Source of the DNA: Rhodospirillales bacterium
GTDB taxonomy: Bacteria > Pseudomonadota > Alphaproteobacteria > Rhodospirillales > Defluviicoccaceae
DNA: 7,136 nucleotides
Reading direction: 5' to 3'
Assembly: GCA_026125865.1 (NCBI GenBank)
Contig: JAHCKI010000120.1
Coordinates: 1 to 7,136 of the forward strand
Within the stretch, counting starts at the first letter, position 1. Every line of letters begins with the position of its first letter. Shown piece by piece: positions 5,989 to 7,136 of this stretch. The notes under the pieces were generated by a model. That model saw only the letters and a program-made list of their open reading frames with translations. It was not told the DNA's origin and searched no databases. The position numbers and the translations under genes were made by a program.

Positions 5989-6858
5989 ATGGATGTCAGC
6001 GGCTTGTTGAATGCGATGATGACCAGCGGTGTACGGGGCTCTCCCATGGCCAACATTTTGGGCGGTCTTGCCGGTGGCGGCGGCGGTGGCGGCAATCTCG
6101 GCGGGCTGGGCGGCTTGCTGGGCGGCGGCGGAATGGGTGCCCAACAAGGCGGTGGACACCCGCTCGGTTCGCTGTTGTCGGGTCTTGCCGGCGGTGGTGC
6201 CGGCGGTATCGGTGGTGGTGGCGGCCTCGGCGGCATGTTGGGCGGTCTGCTCGGCGGCGGTGGTGGTAGCGTCGGTGGTGGTGGTGGCGGCCTTGGTGAC
6301 ATGCTCGGCGCCGTATTGGGTGGCGGGGCGCAAGGCTCGTCGGCCGCGGGTGGCGGTATGCTCGGTCAACTGGTCGGCGGATTGTTCGGTGGCGCCGGCG
6401 GTGGTGTCGGCCGCAGCGCGGGAATGGCGCTGCTCGGCGGGCTCGCATCGCAACTCCTCAGCAACATGGGCCGGGGCGGCTCGACCCCCAGTCCGGTACA
6501 GGCTGTGGCGGCATTCGAACAGGCCGATCCCGGCGACCTGGAATCCAAGGCGATGCTGATGGTGCGGGCCATGATCGCGGCGGCCAAGGCCGACGGTCAG
6601 ATCGACCAACAAGAGTTGCAAGCAATCGTGGAGAAACTGGAAGCGGCCGGGGCCGGTCCCGAGGAACGCGCCTTCATCGAGCAAGAAATCGCGGCGCCCC
6701 TCGATATCGACGCCCTGGTGGCCGATGTCACCGATGACTTGACCGCGGCTCAGGTGTTGACGGCGTCAACGCTAGCCATCAATGTGGATACCGAGGCGGA
6801 GCGGCAATATCTGGAAACTCTGGCGTCTCGCTTGAACCTCGATTTGCGTTCCGCGTAA
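5989..6858 (+). CDS. DUF533 (YebE-like, TerB-related) protein with long glycine-rich region
   Basis: The protein has 289 residues. Residues 1-24 are a short head; 25-141 are a glycine-rich stretch (66 of 117 residues Gly, by my count) built from units such as LGGLLGGG with Leu/Met/Val between glycine runs; 144-160 is a short hydrophobic segment (AGMALLGGLASQLLSNM); and 167-289 is the DUF533 domain, a helical TerB-like domain. Typical marks are AMIAAAKADGQID (194-206), EERAFIEQEIAAPLDI (225-240) and LAINVDTEAERQYL (262-275). E. coli YebE, of the same family, is annotated as an inner-membrane protein of unknown function; the Gly/Leu region might likewise associate with membrane or self-assemble, but this is not shown. 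There is no classical signal peptide. The gene appears to be a single transcription unit, preceded by a 242-bp gap and followed by a terminator. Confidence 0.85.
   Translation: MDVSGLLNAMMTSGVRGSPMANILGGLAGGGGGGGNLGGLGGLLGGGGMGAQQGGGHPLGSLLSGLAGGGAGGIGGGGGLGGMLGGLLGGGGGSVGGGGGGLGDMLGAVLGGGAQGSSAAGGGMLGQLVGGLFGGAGGGVGRSAGMALLGGLASQLLSNMGRGGSTPSPVQAVAAFEQADPGDLESKAMLMVRAMIAAAKADGQIDQQELQAIVEKLEAAGAGPEERAFIEQEIAAPLDIDALVADVTDDLTAAQVLTASTLAINVDTEAERQYLETLASRLNLDLRSA
6061..6411 (+). repeat. Glycine-codon repeat region (GGT/GGC-rich) within the DUF533 gene
   Basis: This stretch encodes residues 25-141 and is dominated by GGC and GGT codons, including short runs such as (GGT)4 GGC at 6274-6288. The repeat units are irregular, and the two glycine codons are mixed, so it is not a clean microsatellite. 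Such a tract may still change length by slippage or unequal recombination. On the opposite strand it gives a false proline-rich open frame. Confidence 0.75.
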
Positions 6859-6867
6859 ATCCTTTGA

Positions 6868-6904
6868 ACAGGCGGCGCCGCGAATAGTGGCCGGCGCCGC
6901 CTGT
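6868..6904 (+). terminator. Strong GC-rich hairpin terminator after the DUF533 gene
   Basis: ACAGGCGGCGCCG (6868-6880) pairs perfectly with CGGCGCCGCCTGT (6892-6904) around an 11-nt loop, a 13-bp stem starting nine bases after the stop. The following sequence is GTTTCCC and then a pyrimidine tract, not a clean U-run, so termination is likely but may be incomplete or factor-assisted. Confidence 0.75.
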
Positions 6905-6915
6905 GTTTCCCTAAA

Positions 6916-6941
6916 TCTTCTCTCTTTTCTTCCCTCTTCCT
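6916..6941 (+). other. 26-nt polypyrimidine tract
   Basis: Every base from 6916 to 6941 is C or T. It lies between the terminator hairpin and the next start codon. It may support termination (C-poor parts as a split U-tract) or form part of the leader of the following gene. No function is shown. Confidence 0.5.
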
Positions 6942-6960
6942 GAATTCCGGAAACACCGCG

Positions 6961-7136
6961 ATGGCAAACCTTGTCGTTCATTTCAAGAAACCCGCCGATT
7001 GGGCGGACAGCGTTCATATCCACTACTGGGACATGCGTCCGGCGGGCGACGGAACGCCTTGGCCCGGCGTGGCGATGACCGCGGAAAAGGACGGCTGGTT
7101 CGTCTATCGCTTCAAGGGCGTGGAAGCCGCCAATAT
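6961..7136 (+). CDS. Start of a protein with a CBM26-like starch-binding module (partial)
   Basis: An open frame begins at ATG 6961 and runs off the right edge after 58 codons. The peptide reads like the N-terminal part of a family-26 type starch-binding module: VVHFKKP with Trp14, IHYWDM (20-25, Trp23), TPWPGVAMT (32-40, Trp34) and DGWFVYRF (44-51, Trp46). In that fold an aromatic patch binds alpha-glucans, and the module is usually attached to amylases, pullulanases or related enzymes, often secreted. No signal peptide precedes the module, so the protein is either cytoplasmic (for example glycogen/starch metabolism) or starts differently. A weak GGAAA (6949-6953) lies seven bases upstream. 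The preceding hairpin terminator supports a new transcription unit here. The rest of the protein is not visible. Confidence 0.7.
   Translation, partial: MANLVVHFKKPADWADSVHIHYWDMRPAGDGTPWPGVAMTAEKDGWFVYRFKGVEAAN

Noticed and set aside
5646..6302. A minus-strand frame encoding a strikingly proline-rich protein
   Set aside because: The proline runs are simply the complement of the glycine codons in the DUF533 gene.
1..7136. CRISPR array, tRNA, mobile element or defence system
   Set aside because: No regularly spaced direct repeats, cloverleaf sequence, transposase, terminal inverted repeats, integrase or toxin-antitoxin-like gene pair could be found.

Overview
The window is GC-rich (about 60% by eye) bacterial chromosome, densely coding, with short intergenic gaps and stop/start overlaps. 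No tRNA, rRNA, CRISPR array, insertion sequence or phage gene is visible. A hydrogenase-maturation operon, a MOFRL-type glycerate 2-kinase and a DUF533/YebE-like protein together suit a proteobacterium, most likely an alphaproteobacterium. That placement is inferred from gene content and codon usage, not from a phylogenetic marker.

Positions 1-2241 hold the end of a hyp operon on the + strand: the last codons of an upstream gene (very probably hypC), then hypD and hypE, joined by an ATGA overlap and a 14-nt overlap. HypC-HypD carries the Fe(CN)2(CO) unit of [NiFe]-hydrogenase while HypE supplies cyanide from its C-terminal cysteine. Both proteins look intact, including the HypD catalytic and cluster cysteines and the HypE terminal PRIC. 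A small single-domain cupin gene (2297-2674) follows on the same strand after a 9-bp dyad.

Positions 2707-3975 hold a convergent minus-strand gene for glycerate 2-kinase (DUF4147 plus MOFRL domains). It is divergent from two tandem, translationally coupled, paralogous alpha/beta hydrolases (4104-4946 and 4943-5746), each with a complete Ser-Asp-His triad. The 128-bp divergent gap contains promoter-like hexamers and an imperfect dyad centred on GCAATTGC.

A 242-bp gap (5747-5988) contains a 14-bp perfect palindrome with the same GCAATTGC core, bordered by two GAATC sites. It leads to a DUF533 protein with a very long glycine-rich N-terminal half (5989-6858), closed by a strong GC hairpin terminator. 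The right edge starts a new gene (6961 onward) whose first 58 residues resemble a starch-binding module of the CBM26 type, so a carbohydrate-active protein or operon probably continues outside the window.

I see no convincing new multi-gene system. The most useful leads are the GCAATTGC palindrome shared by two upstream regions, the coupled hydrolase pair of unknown substrate, the glycine-rich DUF533 protein, and the starch-binding start at the edge.
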